A stretch of 64,000 bases of DNA from Bacillota bacterium. Its GTDB lineage: Bacteria; Bacillota; Sulfobacillia; JAJZYS01; JAJYTV01. The notes beneath the pieces were generated by a model. It had not been told where the DNA came from. It made no database searches and was given only the letters and a program-made list of their open reading frames with translations. Shown here piece after piece: positions 19,089 through 28,142 of the stretch (its first letter is position 1; every line of letters begins with the position of its first letter). Made by a program: the position numbers and the translations under genes. Location of the stretch: assembly GCA_021793645.1 (NCBI GenBank), contig JAJYSJ010000009.1, forward strand, positions 1 through 64,000, given 5' to 3'.

Positions 19089-20975
19089 TTGCCAAGGATG
19101 CATTTGGCGTCTGTAGTCGGCGCGCTTGGGGTTCTGGCGCTGCTCGGCGTCTCGGCTGTCGGCGCGGCGAAGCCGGCCGGCAACCAGCCGCTGCGCGGCA
19201 ACACCGCAAGCGCACTGCTCCAGCAGTCGCAGGGGCAGGGTGCGGCAAATGCAGCGGCGCAGGTGCAGCTGCTCGTCGGACTCAATTTTGTGTCGCAGAA
19301 CGGCATGCCCAGCCTGCCGCAGTACATCCTCGACACAGCAACGCCGCAGAGCCGCTACTATCGCAAGTACCTGACCCCGCAAGCGTTCAACGCGGACTAT
19401 CTGCCCTCGAGCAGCGCAATCTTTGCCCTCGAGCAGTACCTTACGGGCTTTGGGCTTACAGCCAGTCAGACGCAGCAGGTGAACGGGACGACCTACACCT
19501 CGAACGACTACGTCTACGTGTCGGGCCCGGTGTCGGCAGTGGAGCAGGCCTTCTCCGTGCCGATCAACGCCTATACGTACAAGGGCCGCTCGTTTCTCGC
19601 GAACCCAGAGGACCCGCAGCTACCGACGGACTACCAGGGGTATGACCTGCAGTCCATGGTCTCCGGCATCTCCGGGATGCTCACCTTCAACGCCCTGCAC
19701 ACGATGCAGGTCAATGCGTCCCAGAGTGGGGCAGGGGTCGCCCAGGGCGTCTGTGCGAACGCGGGCTACGCGGACTGCTCCGCGCCGACCGGCCTCTCGC
19801 CGCAGGACACGCAGGGCATCTACGACGCCAACTTGCCCAACATCACCGGCGCCGGCGAGACGATCGCCATCGCAACACTGGCTCCCTTTCTCACGCAAGA
19901 CCCTTTGCAGTTCTGGAGCTATTACGGCATCCACCGTACAGGAACGCTCCAGGAGATCGGAGTAGACCAGTCGATCCCGGCGCAGGGCGCCTCGGGTGCT
20001 GGCCAGGGCGGCTCGGAGACCTCCCTCGACGTCGAGCAGTCCGGCGCGATGGCGCCCGGAGCGAACATCGAAGTATACGTGGCGCCCAACACCAATAACG
20101 GCTTCGTCGACGTCTTCAACGCCCTCGTCAACGGCGTGGGCGGCGCTCTGCCGACCGTCAGTTCGGTCTCCTGGGGCGAGGCGGAGGAGTTCACGACCGC
20201 CGGCTACGCGACCCTCCTCGACCAGCAGTTCGAGCAGGGCGCTTCGGAGGGCATCTCGATGTTCGACGCCTCGGGCGACTACGGCGCCTATGACGCCTAC
20301 GGCTACTACGGGCAGAACGGCCTCGCCGTCGACGTCCCGGGCGACGGCGCCTACGTCACGGCGGTCGGCGGAACGACGCTCGGTGCGAGCGAGACGCAGG
20401 GCGTGAGCGGCATCTACCAGCCGAGTCAGCTCTCCTGCATGCCGCAGCAGGAACAGGCCTGGGGCTGGGACTATCTCGTACCGTGCTACCAGGCGTTTGG
20501 ACTGCAGAACGCGCAGCGCGCGCAGGCCAGCTTTTACCCCATCGGCTCGGGCGGCGGCTTCAGCCTCTACACCCCGGAGCCATCCTGGCAGCAGGCCTAC
20601 GGCGGGGCGCTTCAGTCGCAGACCGGCAAGGGCGTCCCCGATGTCTCCCTCAATGCCGACCCCTTTACCGGCTACTCGATCTACGACAGCTCGTCGGTCG
20701 AGACGACGGCCAGCGCACCCTGGACGGACGGCTGGGGCGGGACCTCGTTCGCCTCGCCGAACTGGGCGGGCATCGCGGCGCTTCTAGACCAGGCGAACGG
20801 CACGCCGCTCGGCTTCCTGCCGCCGCAGCTCTACGCGCTTGGCGCGAACTCCGGCATGCGCGACATCACGGCAGGCGACAACTGGCACTACAGCGCCGCC
20901 AGCGGCTGGGACGCCGCGACAGGCCTCGGGGTGCCGGATGTCGCGCAGCTCTCCGCTACGCTCTCCGGCAGATAG
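19089..20975 (+). CDS. Secreted S53 family serine-carboxyl peptidase (sedolisin/kumamolisin-like)
   Basis: A 628-residue preproprotein. A signal peptide (about residues 1-25, ending VSAVGA) is followed by a pro-kumamolisin activation domain (about 40-200) and the peptidase domain. The catalytic residues are Glu310 and Asp314 (SETSLD), oxyanion Asp397 (DASGD) and nucleophile Ser553 (GGTSFASP). The C-terminal RDITAGDN...GWDAATGLGVPD is the family calcium site. Such enzymes work at low pH and often high temperature, which hints at the habitat. TTG 19089 with GGGAGGG six bases upstream is preferred over ATG 19098. Confidence 0.95.
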   Translation: MPRMHLASVVGALGVLALLGVSAVGAAKPAGNQPLRGNTASALLQQSQGQGAANAAAQVQLLVGLNFVSQNGMPSLPQYILDTATPQSRYYRKYLTPQAFNADYLPSSSAIFALEQYLTGFGLTASQTQQVNGTTYTSNDYVYVSGPVSAVEQAFSVPINAYTYKGRSFLANPEDPQLPTDYQGYDLQSMVSGISGMLTFNALHTMQVNASQSGAGVAQGVCANAGYADCSAPTGLSPQDTQGIYDANLPNITGAGETIAIATLAPFLTQDPLQFWSYYGIHRTGTLQEIGVDQSIPAQGASGAGQGGSETSLDVEQSGAMAPGANIEVYVAPNTNNGFVDVFNALVNGVGGALPTVSSVSWGEAEEFTTAGYATLLDQQFEQGASEGISMFDASGDYGAYDAYGYYGQNGLAVDVPGDGAYVTAVGGTTLGASETQGVSGIYQPSQLSCMPQQEQAWGWDYLVPCYQAFGLQNAQRAQASFYPIGSGGGFSLYTPEPSWQQAYGGALQSQTGKGVPDVSLNADPFTGYSIYDSSSVETTASAPWTDGWGGTSFASPNWAGIAALLDQANGTPLGFLPPQLYALGANSGMRDITAGDNWHYSAASGWDAATGLGVPDVAQLSATLSGR

Positions 20976-20982
20976 AAAAGAA

Positions 20983-21018
20983 GAGAAGGCGGCCCTCGCT
21001 TGCGAGGGCCGCCTTCTC
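20983..21018. terminator. Sixteen-base-pair perfect hairpin between convergent genes
   Basis: A perfect 16-bp stem (20983-20998 with 21003-21018) closes a CTTG loop. On the minus strand it is followed by TTCTTTTC, so it works best as terminator for cydAB; it may also stop the peptidase transcript. Confidence 0.8.
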
Positions 21019-21023
21019 GCACC

Positions 21024-22085
21024 TTAGCGCGCTGTGCGCGGTCGCGGTCTCTGGCGCGGCGGCCGGCCCTCGGCGGGGTTGCGGCCCTTGAAGACCTTGA
21101 AGAGCAGGTAGAGGGACGGTGCGAGCAGCAAAACCCCCACCGGCAGCGTGTAGAGGATCTGCAGGAGGGCTGGCTTTGGCGCCGCGCTCGCGAGGATCGA
21201 GAAGTCGGGATAGACGACGTAGGGCCACTGCGCGAAGCCCCAGCCCCAGAGGAGCGCGATGCCCGAAAGGGCGGAGAGCACGCGTCCGAGACCGAAGCGG
21301 CGGCGGTAGACAAGGGCGAGGGAAAAGAGGGCCAGGAGGAAGCCGCCGATCAGGAGCGGCGCCGCCGTCGGGCTCCACAGGCGCGAGAAGAGGCGCGGGG
21401 CGTCCCAGGCCATCAGGGGAAGGTCGAGGGCTGCGAGGAGCAGGAGTGCGATGCCAGCGCCCAGAGCCCTCCTGCGGAAGTCCTCGCGCAGGCGGCCCTG
21501 CGTCTCGAGCGTCAGGTAGACGGCGGCGAGGTAGGAGGAGAGTGCGAGCGTCAGAAGACCGGTCGCGATCGCGAAGGGCGTAAACCAGGAATGGAGGGGC
21601 GGAGCGGTCACCATACCGCCGGGCCGGGCTCGGATGCCGCCGCTCGAGACCGCCGCGAGCGCTGCCCCAAGGAGCACCGGGGTCAACGTGCTCGCTGCGC
21701 CGAACGCGGCGCCGAAGGTGCGCTGCAGGGGGGCGCGCGGTCCGCTGTGGGCGCCGTGGGCACGGAAGACGAAGGACGCACCGCGCAGGATGACGCCGAG
21801 GAGGACGAGGTGGAGCGGCAGGAAGAGCGCGATCACCACCGCGACGAAGGCTGCGGGGAACGCCGTGAACAGCAGGACGAGCAGAAAGATCAGCCAGACG
21901 TGGTTCGCTTCCCAAACGGGTCCCATGGCGCGGGAGATCGCGGCGCGCTGGCCTTCGCCGCGCGGCCCCGACGCGAGGAGATCCCAAGCGCCGCCGCCGA
22001 AGTCGGCACCGCCGAGGAGGGCGTAGGCAGTCAGTGCGAGGAGGGCGAGAATGGCTGCCGCATCGACGGGCGTAGCGCTGATCAT
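21024..22085 (-). CDS. cydB: Cytochrome bd quinol oxidase subunit II
   Basis: A 353-residue integral membrane protein with eight to nine helices. The N-terminus ALTAYALLGGADFGGGAWDLLASG carries the GGADFGGG signature of CydB, and MGPVWEANHVWLIF is the conserved second motif. It partners CydA in the membrane to reduce O2 to water with quinol electrons and supports low-oxygen respiration. It starts by ATGA overlap with the cydA stop. No cydX or cydCD genes are nearby. Confidence 0.95.
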   Translation of the reverse strand: MISATPVDAAAILALLALTAYALLGGADFGGGAWDLLASGPRGEGQRAAISRAMGPVWEANHVWLIFLLVLLFTAFPAAFVAVVIALFLPLHLVLLGVILRGASFVFRAHGAHSGPRAPLQRTFGAAFGAASTLTPVLLGAALAAVSSGGIRARPGGMVTAPPLHSWFTPFAIATGLLTLALSSYLAAVYLTLETQGRLREDFRRRALGAGIALLLLAALDLPLMAWDAPRLFSRLWSPTAAPLLIGGFLLALFSLALVYRRRFGLGRVLSALSGIALLWGWGFAQWPYVVYPDFSILASAAPKPALLQILYTLPVGVLLLAPSLYLLFKVFKGRNPAEGRPPRQRPRPRTAR

Positions 22086-23386
22086 GCGGCGTTCGCCGCC
22101 CGCGGCAGGCTGTGTTCGACGCGACGCAGGAGCCACACCACCGTCGTTCCCAGCAGGATGTAGAGCACGACGAAGGCGGAGAAGTATGCCCAGAGCCCCT
22201 GGATCGGGGTGACGGCATCTGCGGTGCGCTGCACACCGTAGACGATCCAGGGCTGGCGCCCGACCTCGGTCACCACCCAGCCTGCCTCGAGCGCCAAAAA
22301 CGCGAGCGGGCCGCTCGCGGCAATCGCCCAGAGGAGCGGGCGCGGGAATGTCTTGCGGCGCACCCCGAGCCAGTACCAGAGGGCGATCACGACGAGGGCT
22401 GTGCCTGCCGCGACCATCAGCTGGAAGGAGACGTGGGTGATCTGCACGTTCGGCCAGAGCGTCTGGGGCACTGCGTTCAGCCCGCGCACGGTCGCAGCGG
22501 CAGAGCCGTAGGCAAGCCAACTGAGGCCGCCCGGGATCTCGATCGCCGCTAGGACGGTGCGGCTCTTTGGGTTCGGCCAGCCCCCGATGCGCAGTGGCGC
22601 AGCCTTTTGGGTGGTGAACTGCGATTCCATCGCCGCCAGCTTCACCGGCTGGTAGCGGGCCACGGCTTTGCCGCTGAGGTCCCCCGTGAGCGGCATCGCG
22701 ATCGCGGCGGCCGTGCCGAGCATCATGGCGAGGTGGAGGGCGGAGCGGCGCAGGGCGTCGCGGCGTCCCTTGAGCATGCCCCAGGCGTAGACAGCCGCGA
22801 GGGTGAACGCGGTCGCGGCGTAGCAGGAAACGGTGGCGTGCAGGGCCATGAGCGGCCAGTGCGGGTTGCCGAAGAGCATTGGGCCCGTCGCGGCCGCCGC
22901 GGGATTCTTGAGCAGGGTCTGGACGCCCTGGGGGTGCTGCATCCAGGCGTCGACCCCGACGACCAGGACCGCGGACGCCGGCCCGGCGATCGCGATCGGG
23001 ATCCCGGTGAGCCAGTGGGCGAGCGGGGAAAGGCGGTTCCAGCCGTAGAGGTAGAGGCCGATGAAGATCGCTTCGACGAAGAACGCGAAGCCCTCGGCGA
23101 CGAAACCCGTCCCGATGGTCGAGCCGGCAAAACGCATGAAGCCGGGCCAGAGCAAGCCAAGTTCAAAGGAGAGCGCCGTCCCGCTGACGGCACCGATGCC
23201 GAAGAGTACGGCGTTCGCCTTGCCCCACGCCTTCGCAAGCGCGAGGTAGCGCTCCGTGCGGGTGCGCAAGTAGATGCCTTCTGCGACAACCATCAGCAGG
23301 GAGAAGCCAACGCCGAAGGCCGCAAAGATCATGTGGAAGCCGAGCGTAAACGCCATCTGGTCGCGCGCTGCCAAAAGATTCGTCAT
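22082..23386 (-). CDS. cydA: Cytochrome bd quinol oxidase subunit I (short form)
   Basis: A 434-residue CydA. The b595 ligand His is in LGFHMIFAAFG, a second haem His in ALHATVSCYAATAF, and the quinol-side GRQPW motif in VTEVGRQPWIVYGVQRT. The chain is shorter than enterobacterial CydA (about 520), fitting the short Q-loop form seen in Gram-positive and cyanide-insensitive oxidases. Start ATG 23386 has GAGGTG upstream. It is divergent from the L,D-transpeptidase gene; I saw no Rex-like palindrome in the 94-base gap. Confidence 0.95.
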   Translation of the reverse strand: MTNLLAARDQMAFTLGFHMIFAAFGVGFSLLMVVAEGIYLRTRTERYLALAKAWGKANAVLFGIGAVSGTALSFELGLLWPGFMRFAGSTIGTGFVAEGFAFFVEAIFIGLYLYGWNRLSPLAHWLTGIPIAIAGPASAVLVVGVDAWMQHPQGVQTLLKNPAAAATGPMLFGNPHWPLMALHATVSCYAATAFTLAAVYAWGMLKGRRDALRRSALHLAMMLGTAAAIAMPLTGDLSGKAVARYQPVKLAAMESQFTTQKAAPLRIGGWPNPKSRTVLAAIEIPGGLSWLAYGSAAATVRGLNAVPQTLWPNVQITHVSFQLMVAAGTALVVIALWYWLGVRRKTFPRPLLWAIAASGPLAFLALEAGWVVTEVGRQPWIVYGVQRTADAVTPIQGLWAYFSAFVVLYILLGTTVVWLLRRVEHSLPRAANAA

Positions 23387-23480
23387 GCAAGCACCTCGAG
23401 AAGAGTTTTCCCAAGCGGGCATCAGGAGATGACGGATCCCGCTGCGGTCGCATCGGGGCCAGAGCGCATAGATCGGCAGT

Positions 23481-24365
23481 ATGGGAAATGCGTTTTTGGG
23501 CCGCGCGACGCTCGCGGCCGTCTCGCTCTGCGTCTGCGGGCTGCTCTCTCTGGGACCGGCCAGCCTACCTACGGCGAAGTCGAGTCCTTTGCCCCGAAGG
23601 GCAGCCGCGCGGGCTGCGGCGCAGCCTGGGAAGGCGCACGCGCCCGCCGCCGCCATTCCGCCGGTGCTTTTGCTGCAAGAAGAGCTGGCGCAGCTCGGCT
23701 ACCTGCCGATCGCCTGGGACGGTCACGCATTCTACTACCCGGAGGCCGAGGTGCCGGAGCCGCTCCTCGCGCTCTTCCAGCCCGGCGTGAGGACTTCGCT
23801 GCTGACGGGCGCCTTGATGACCTACGAGGCGGACCACGGCCTTCCCGCGCAGCAGTCCCCAGGCCCTAGCGTCTGGAAGGCGCTTCGGGCGGACATCGCC
23901 GCAGGGCGCAGCGCGCCCCACGCGTACACCTACGCCTACATCGACACCCGGCTTCCCGAGCGCATCTACATCTGGTCAACGGCGGGCGTACTGACACAGA
24001 GCCTCGCGAACACCGGCACCGCGGGGGCCGCGACGCCGGATGGCACCCACCCCGTCTACCTGCGGCTGACCTTTCAGGTGATGCGCGGCATAAACCTCAA
24101 CGGCACGCCCTACGCCGACCCCGTGTACTGGATCAGCTACTTTTACGGCGGGGACGCCGTGCACGGTTTCGTGCGCGCCGCCTACGGCTACCCGCAGAGC
24201 CTGGGCTGCGTCGAGGTACCCCCGTCGATTGCGCAGCGAATCTATGAGGAACTGCAGATCGGCAGCCTCGTGACGGTTTCCTCTGGTCCGTTCCAACTCT
24301 CCGCAGCGCCGGCCGCTGAGCGCAGCCGTCCCCGCACGCCGGCCCCGGGAGGGTGGATGCCATAG
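23481..24365 (+). CDS. Exported L,D-transpeptidase (YkuD domain) with variant active-site motif
   Basis: This 294-residue protein begins with a signal sequence (about residues 1-28), then a low-complexity Ala/Pro linker, a peptidoglycan-binding-like helical segment (LQEELAQLGYLPI onward) and a YkuD domain. The catalytic pattern is HGF...YPQSLGCVEVP with Cys243. Family members normally read SxGCxR; here the Arg is Glu, though His, Ser, Gly and Cys remain. It would cross-link peptidoglycan outside the membrane. The ribosome binding site before ATG 23481 is weak. Confidence 0.82.
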   Translation: MGNAFLGRATLAAVSLCVCGLLSLGPASLPTAKSSPLPRRAAARAAAQPGKAHAPAAAIPPVLLLQEELAQLGYLPIAWDGHAFYYPEAEVPEPLLALFQPGVRTSLLTGALMTYEADHGLPAQQSPGPSVWKALRADIAAGRSAPHAYTYAYIDTRLPERIYIWSTAGVLTQSLANTGTAGAATPDGTHPVYLRLTFQVMRGINLNGTPYADPVYWISYFYGGDAVHGFVRAAYGYPQSLGCVEVPPSIAQRIYEELQIGSLVTVSSGPFQLSAAPAAERSRPRTPAPGGWMP

Positions 24366-24393
24366 GGTCCGACTGGAGGCGGCCGCTCGAAGA

Positions 24394-24418
24394 GGCCCAA
24401 ATGGCCACCCCTTGGGCC
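24394..24418 (+). terminator. Hairpin after the L,D-transpeptidase gene
   Basis: GGCCCAA (24394-24400) pairs with TTGGGCC (24412-24418). No T run follows. The rest of the roughly 250-base gap to uvsE shows no gene. Confidence 0.4.
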
Positions 24419-24615
24419 GTCGAAGCTGCAGCTGAGATACCTGCATCGGTCTTGCCGAGCGGTGGTCATGCGTCGGTCACGGACCCTAGCGTCACGGCGA
24501 TTTCAGGCAGTTGTCGCCTGCCGCCGGAGCGGGCAAAGCCTGGCCGCCCCTGACGGCACCGAAAAGGATGGCAGCGGCCCTTTGGCGCCCGCGCTGACAC
24601 TGCATCCGCGTGGCG

Positions 24616-25578
24616 CTACGGGCGGTAGCGGATCGTCCCGCCCCCGACGCGCTGCACTCCCGGCACCTTGCACAGGTCGTCGACGAGGCGCAGCACGGCG
24701 TGGTCCTTCGCTTTCGCCTCGACCATCACGTCGATGTCGCGGCCGTGCTCCCTGGCCGCCTCCAGGAGCGTAAGGGCGTCTTCGGGCGTCACGAGGTCCG
24801 CATGCGCCCGCGGAGCGCGGGCGTCGCGCGCAGAGGAGAGGTGCAGCTTCGGCGGCTGCGCCTGGTTGGACCAGGTGGAGAACACCTGCGCAAGCAGGTC
24901 GGAAAGGCTCCCCTCGCAGGGATTGCAGCGATGGTGCAGGAGGTCCAGCACGGCAGGGATGCCGCTCGCTTGCGCGGCGTCCAGGACGTCGCGCACCGTG
25001 AAGGTGCGGTCGTCGTTCTCCAGGGCGATGCGGTCGCGGACCGCGGGCGGGAGCGCCGCCACAGCCTCGCGAAAGCGCTGGGCGGCGGCTGGCTTGTCAC
25101 CGTAGCCGCCGCCCATGTGCACGACCAAGTTCGCCTCGGGAAGGCCCATCAGGTCGCAGATGCGCGCGTGATCCAGCAGGCTGCGCTGCGCCGCCGCCTG
25201 TACCGTCGTGCGGTCGGCGCTCAGCACGACCGCCGCGTGCTCCGGGTGGAAGGAGACGCGCATGCCCGCGTCCCGCACGACGCCTCCAACAAGCCCGAGA
25301 TCTGTCGCGAGATAGCGGAAGAAGTCCCAGTCGTCGGATTCCGGGTGGCCAAGAAACGGGATGAGGCGCGACGAGAAGCGATAGAGCGGGATGCCCTGCG
25401 TTATCGCGTGGCGCACGATGCGCAGTGTGCTTTCGAGGTTCTGCGCCGCAAGCTGCGTCAGGCGCCGCATCGCAAGCTTGTGCGGCCCTTGGCGCAGGCG
25501 AGCGAGCGTTGTCGTCCGCGACGGCGACTCCTGCGGCAGGTCGAGCGACATGGCGACGAAGCCGAAGCGCACGCGCAT
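24616..25578 (-). CDS. uvsE: UV damage endonuclease UvsE (UVDE)
   Basis: A 320-residue TIM-barrel endonuclease that nicks 5' of UV photoproducts and other lesions. Family landmarks include RFGFVAMS at the start, YRFSSRLIPFLGHP, MRVSFHPEHAAVVLS, NLVVHMGGGYGDK, ALENDDRTF, VLDLLHHRCNP and the C-terminal DVMVEAKAKDHAVLRL; their His, Glu and Asp residues bind the metal cluster. Start ATG 25578 follows GGAGGGATCG. The upstream in-frame extension to 25644 lacks family residues. It is divergent from the acyl-CoA dehydrogenase genes. Confidence 0.93.
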   Translation of the reverse strand: MRVRFGFVAMSLDLPQESPSRTTTLARLRQGPHKLAMRRLTQLAAQNLESTLRIVRHAITQGIPLYRFSSRLIPFLGHPESDDWDFFRYLATDLGLVGGVVRDAGMRVSFHPEHAAVVLSADRTTVQAAAQRSLLDHARICDLMGLPEANLVVHMGGGYGDKPAAAQRFREAVAALPPAVRDRIALENDDRTFTVRDVLDAAQASGIPAVLDLLHHRCNPCEGSLSDLLAQVFSTWSNQAQPPKLHLSSARDARAPRAHADLVTPEDALTLLEAAREHGRDIDVMVEAKAKDHAVLRLVDDLCKVPGVQRVGGGTIRYRP

Positions 25579-25708
25579 CGCGATCCCTCCTGCGCTCAGC
25601 ATTCCCCGTACGGACCAAGGCCGTGCTGCACGCGTCACACGCAATTGGGGCGGCTGTCACCACCATGGCGGGCAAGCAGGCGCACGATTGGGCGCGGAGG
25701 TGGTGGGC

Positions 25709-26881
25709 ATGACAGGACGGGAGGACATCGCGACGGAGGAGCGCGCCCTTTGCGACATTGCGCACGAATTCGCAAAATCGCGCCTGCGCGCTGCGGGAGC
25801 GGCAGCCGACGCGGGAGGCGCCTATCCTTGGGATGTGGTGCGCGATGCGATCGCGCTCGGTCTCGGCGCACCGAATGTGCCCGAGTCTTTTGGAGGCGCC
25901 GGCACCGGCGCAAGGGCACAGGCGGCCATGATGGAGGAGCTCGGATGGGGGAACTTCGGGCTGGCGGCATCCATCGGTGCGTCGGGTGTCGTGGCCGCAG
26001 CCATCCTCCATGCGGGATCAACCGCGCAGAAGGAATGTTACCTGCCAAGGCTCGCTGGCGCTGACGGCACTGGCGTCGGGGCCCTCGCGCTCACCGAGCC
26101 TGAGGGCGGATCGGAGATGGAGATTCTGCTCTCGCAGGACCAGACCGTGCGCACGCGGGCGACGAAGACGGCTGGCGGCGTGCGGCTTTCCGGCGCGAAG
26201 CGCTTCATCACGAACGGCGGTCAGGCGGACGTCACGCTCGTCTTGGCCTCGGAGGGCGAGGGCGGCCCAAAGACTTGGAGCCTCTTCATCGTAGAGTCAG
26301 GCGACCCCGGGGCAATCTCGGGGCGGCGCATCCCAACGCTCGGGCTGCGCGGGTCGTACACGGGGGAGATCCAGTTCGAGGATTGCATCCTCACGGAAGA
26401 CCGCCGTCTCGGCGCGCCTGGCACGGGGATGGCGACGGTCCTTTACGCGCTCTCCGTCGCGCGGCCGATGGCCTCGTCTGCCGCGCTCGGACTCGCGCGA
26501 GCGGCCTACGAGGAAGCCGCGCAGTACGCTCGCGAGCGTCGCCAGTTCGGCGTGCCGATCATCACCCTGCAGCAGGTCGGCGCGTCGCTCGCCGAGATGC
26601 GGACCAGGCTCGACGCCGCAAGGCTCCTGGTGCGGGCTGCGGCGGGCGAACTCGAGGCGGGCCGCGATGCCTCGCTGCCTGCGGCCGAGGCCAAACTCTT
26701 CGCGGGCGAGACGGCCGTGCAGGTGACGCAGGCGGGGCTGCAGGTGCTGGGAGGGTACGGCTTCACACAAGAGTTCCCGCTGGAGATGTGGGTGCGGGAT
26801 GCCTTCGTTGCGCGCATCTTCTTCGGCACCGCCGAGATCCAGCGCCTTGAGATCGCAAGGGGCATCCAGGAGGGCCTTTAG
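25709..26881 (+). CDS. Acyl-CoA dehydrogenase-like protein 1, no catalytic Glu visible
   Basis: A 390-residue ACAD-fold protein: N-terminal helical domain, middle beta domain (ALTEPEGGSEM, FITNGGQADVTLVLA) and C-terminal helices with the FAD-contact motif YARERRQFG and LGGYGFTQEFPLEMWVRDA. Where medium-chain enzymes have the catalytic base (IYEGTSQIQR) this reads IFFGTAEIQR, so Glu is Phe. The alternative base position of isovaleryl- and long-chain enzymes (LERLV-type) is Ala in SVARPM. FAD binding looks intact but dehydrogenation chemistry is doubtful. Start ATG 25709 follows a GGAGGTG-type site. A paralogue follows directly. Confidence 0.88.
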   Translation: MTGREDIATEERALCDIAHEFAKSRLRAAGAAADAGGAYPWDVVRDAIALGLGAPNVPESFGGAGTGARAQAAMMEELGWGNFGLAASIGASGVVAAAILHAGSTAQKECYLPRLAGADGTGVGALALTEPEGGSEMEILLSQDQTVRTRATKTAGGVRLSGAKRFITNGGQADVTLVLASEGEGGPKTWSLFIVESGDPGAISGRRIPTLGLRGSYTGEIQFEDCILTEDRRLGAPGTGMATVLYALSVARPMASSAALGLARAAYEEAAQYARERRQFGVPIITLQQVGASLAEMRTRLDAARLLVRAAAGELEAGRDASLPAAEAKLFAGETAVQVTQAGLQVLGGYGFTQEFPLEMWVRDAFVARIFFGTAEIQRLEIARGIQEGL

Positions 26882-26969
26882 GACACTCCCTGCGCCGAAG
26901 GGTGCTTTCTGCGCTGTCCTATTCCGCGGACGGGCGCGTCGTGGCATCCTCTGTGGGGAGGCGGTCTCG

Positions 26970-28130
26970 ATGGCACTCGACTTCTCGGAGGGGCTTCCCC
27001 TCGACGTGGTGGCGCTGCGTGACGTCGCGCACGACTTTGCGGTCCAAAAGCTGCGGCAGGCGGGCATCGCCGCGGACCGTACCGGCGACGTGCCCTTTGC
27101 GGTTCTGCGGGAGGCGGGAGAACTCGGCCTCTGGGCTCCGAACGTACCCGAGGCCCTGGGCGGGCCCGGTGTCTCGGCACTCGCACAGACAGCGATGATG
27201 GAAGAGCTCGGCTGGGGTAGCCTCGGCATCGCGCTCGGCATCGGCACCCAGGCGCTCTGCGCCGAGGCCGTGCTGCGCGCAGGCGACGACGAGCAGAAAA
27301 AGCGCCTGCTGCCGGGCCTTTGCGGTGCGCAGGGGCTCGCACTCGGCGCCCTGGCGCTGACGGAGCCGCAGGTGGGTGGGGGGCAAGAATCCTTCTCGGA
27401 GGAGGTGCCTAACCGCACGATAGCCGTCAAGGCAGATGGCGGCTATCGCCTGGATGGGCGCAAGGTGTTCGTGGCGAACGGCGGCGAGGCAAAGATCACC
27501 GTCCTGCTCGCATCGGCTCCCGATGGCGACAGTCTTTTCGCGCTTGGGCGGGAGGCGGAAGGCTTCACGCTGGTGCGGCGGATCGAGACGGCCGGACTGC
27601 GTGCCCTGCAGCTCGCCGAGATCTCCCTGAGCGGCTGCAGCGTGCCCGCACAGGCGCGCCTCGGTGCTGCCCCCGGTGATGCTGCGGTGGCCAAGGTGCT
27701 GGCGCTTGGGCGCACGCTCGCGGCAGCGGGCCTGGTGGGCACGGCGCGGGCCGCGTTCGAGGAGGCCCATGCCTACGCGCGCACGAGACATACCTTCCGA
27801 AAGCCGATCATCGAGCACGAACAGGTCGGCGGGGCGCTGGCACAGATGCGTGCGCGCATCCAGGCTGCGCGTCTGATGGTCTACCGGGCGGCAGGAGACC
27901 TCGATGCGGGGCGCGACGCTGGAGTCTCCTCGGCAGAAGCCGCCTTCCTGGCCGGAGAGATAGCCGTCGGAGCGACGCGTGGAGCCGTGCAGGCCTTCGG
28001 GGGCTACGGATTCACGCAGGAGTTCCCGGCTGAGATGTGGCTGCGCGATGCGGTCGGCGGTCGTCTGGCCTACGGCACGGGCGACCTGCAGTTGATGGAG
28101 GCGGCGCAGGCGATCGCAGCCGGCGCCTAA
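26970..28130 (+). CDS. Acyl-CoA dehydrogenase-like protein 2, paralogue, no catalytic Glu visible
   Basis: A 386-residue paralogue of the preceding gene, with closely matching blocks such as the MMEELGWG region and GGYGFTQEFPxEMWxRDA. The equivalent of IYEGT is LAYGT, so the base is Tyr, and the alternative position is Gly (LALGRTL). The FAD motif is YARTRHTFRKPI, lacking the usual Gly after Phe. The substrate-loop segment ALTEPQVGGGQE also departs from TEPxxGSD. Start ATG 26970 has GGGAGG upstream. It probably forms an operon with its neighbour and the lipoate ligase; the two ACADs may form a hetero-oligomer. Confidence 0.87.
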   Translation: MALDFSEGLPLDVVALRDVAHDFAVQKLRQAGIAADRTGDVPFAVLREAGELGLWAPNVPEALGGPGVSALAQTAMMEELGWGSLGIALGIGTQALCAEAVLRAGDDEQKKRLLPGLCGAQGLALGALALTEPQVGGGQESFSEEVPNRTIAVKADGGYRLDGRKVFVANGGEAKITVLLASAPDGDSLFALGREAEGFTLVRRIETAGLRALQLAEISLSGCSVPAQARLGAAPGDAAVAKVLALGRTLAAAGLVGTARAAFEEAHAYARTRHTFRKPIIEHEQVGGALAQMRARIQAARLMVYRAAGDLDAGRDAGVSSAEAAFLAGEIAVGATRGAVQAFGGYGFTQEFPAEMWLRDAVGGRLAYGTGDLQLMEAAQAIAAGA

Positions 28131-28142
28131 GGGGGGAAACGC

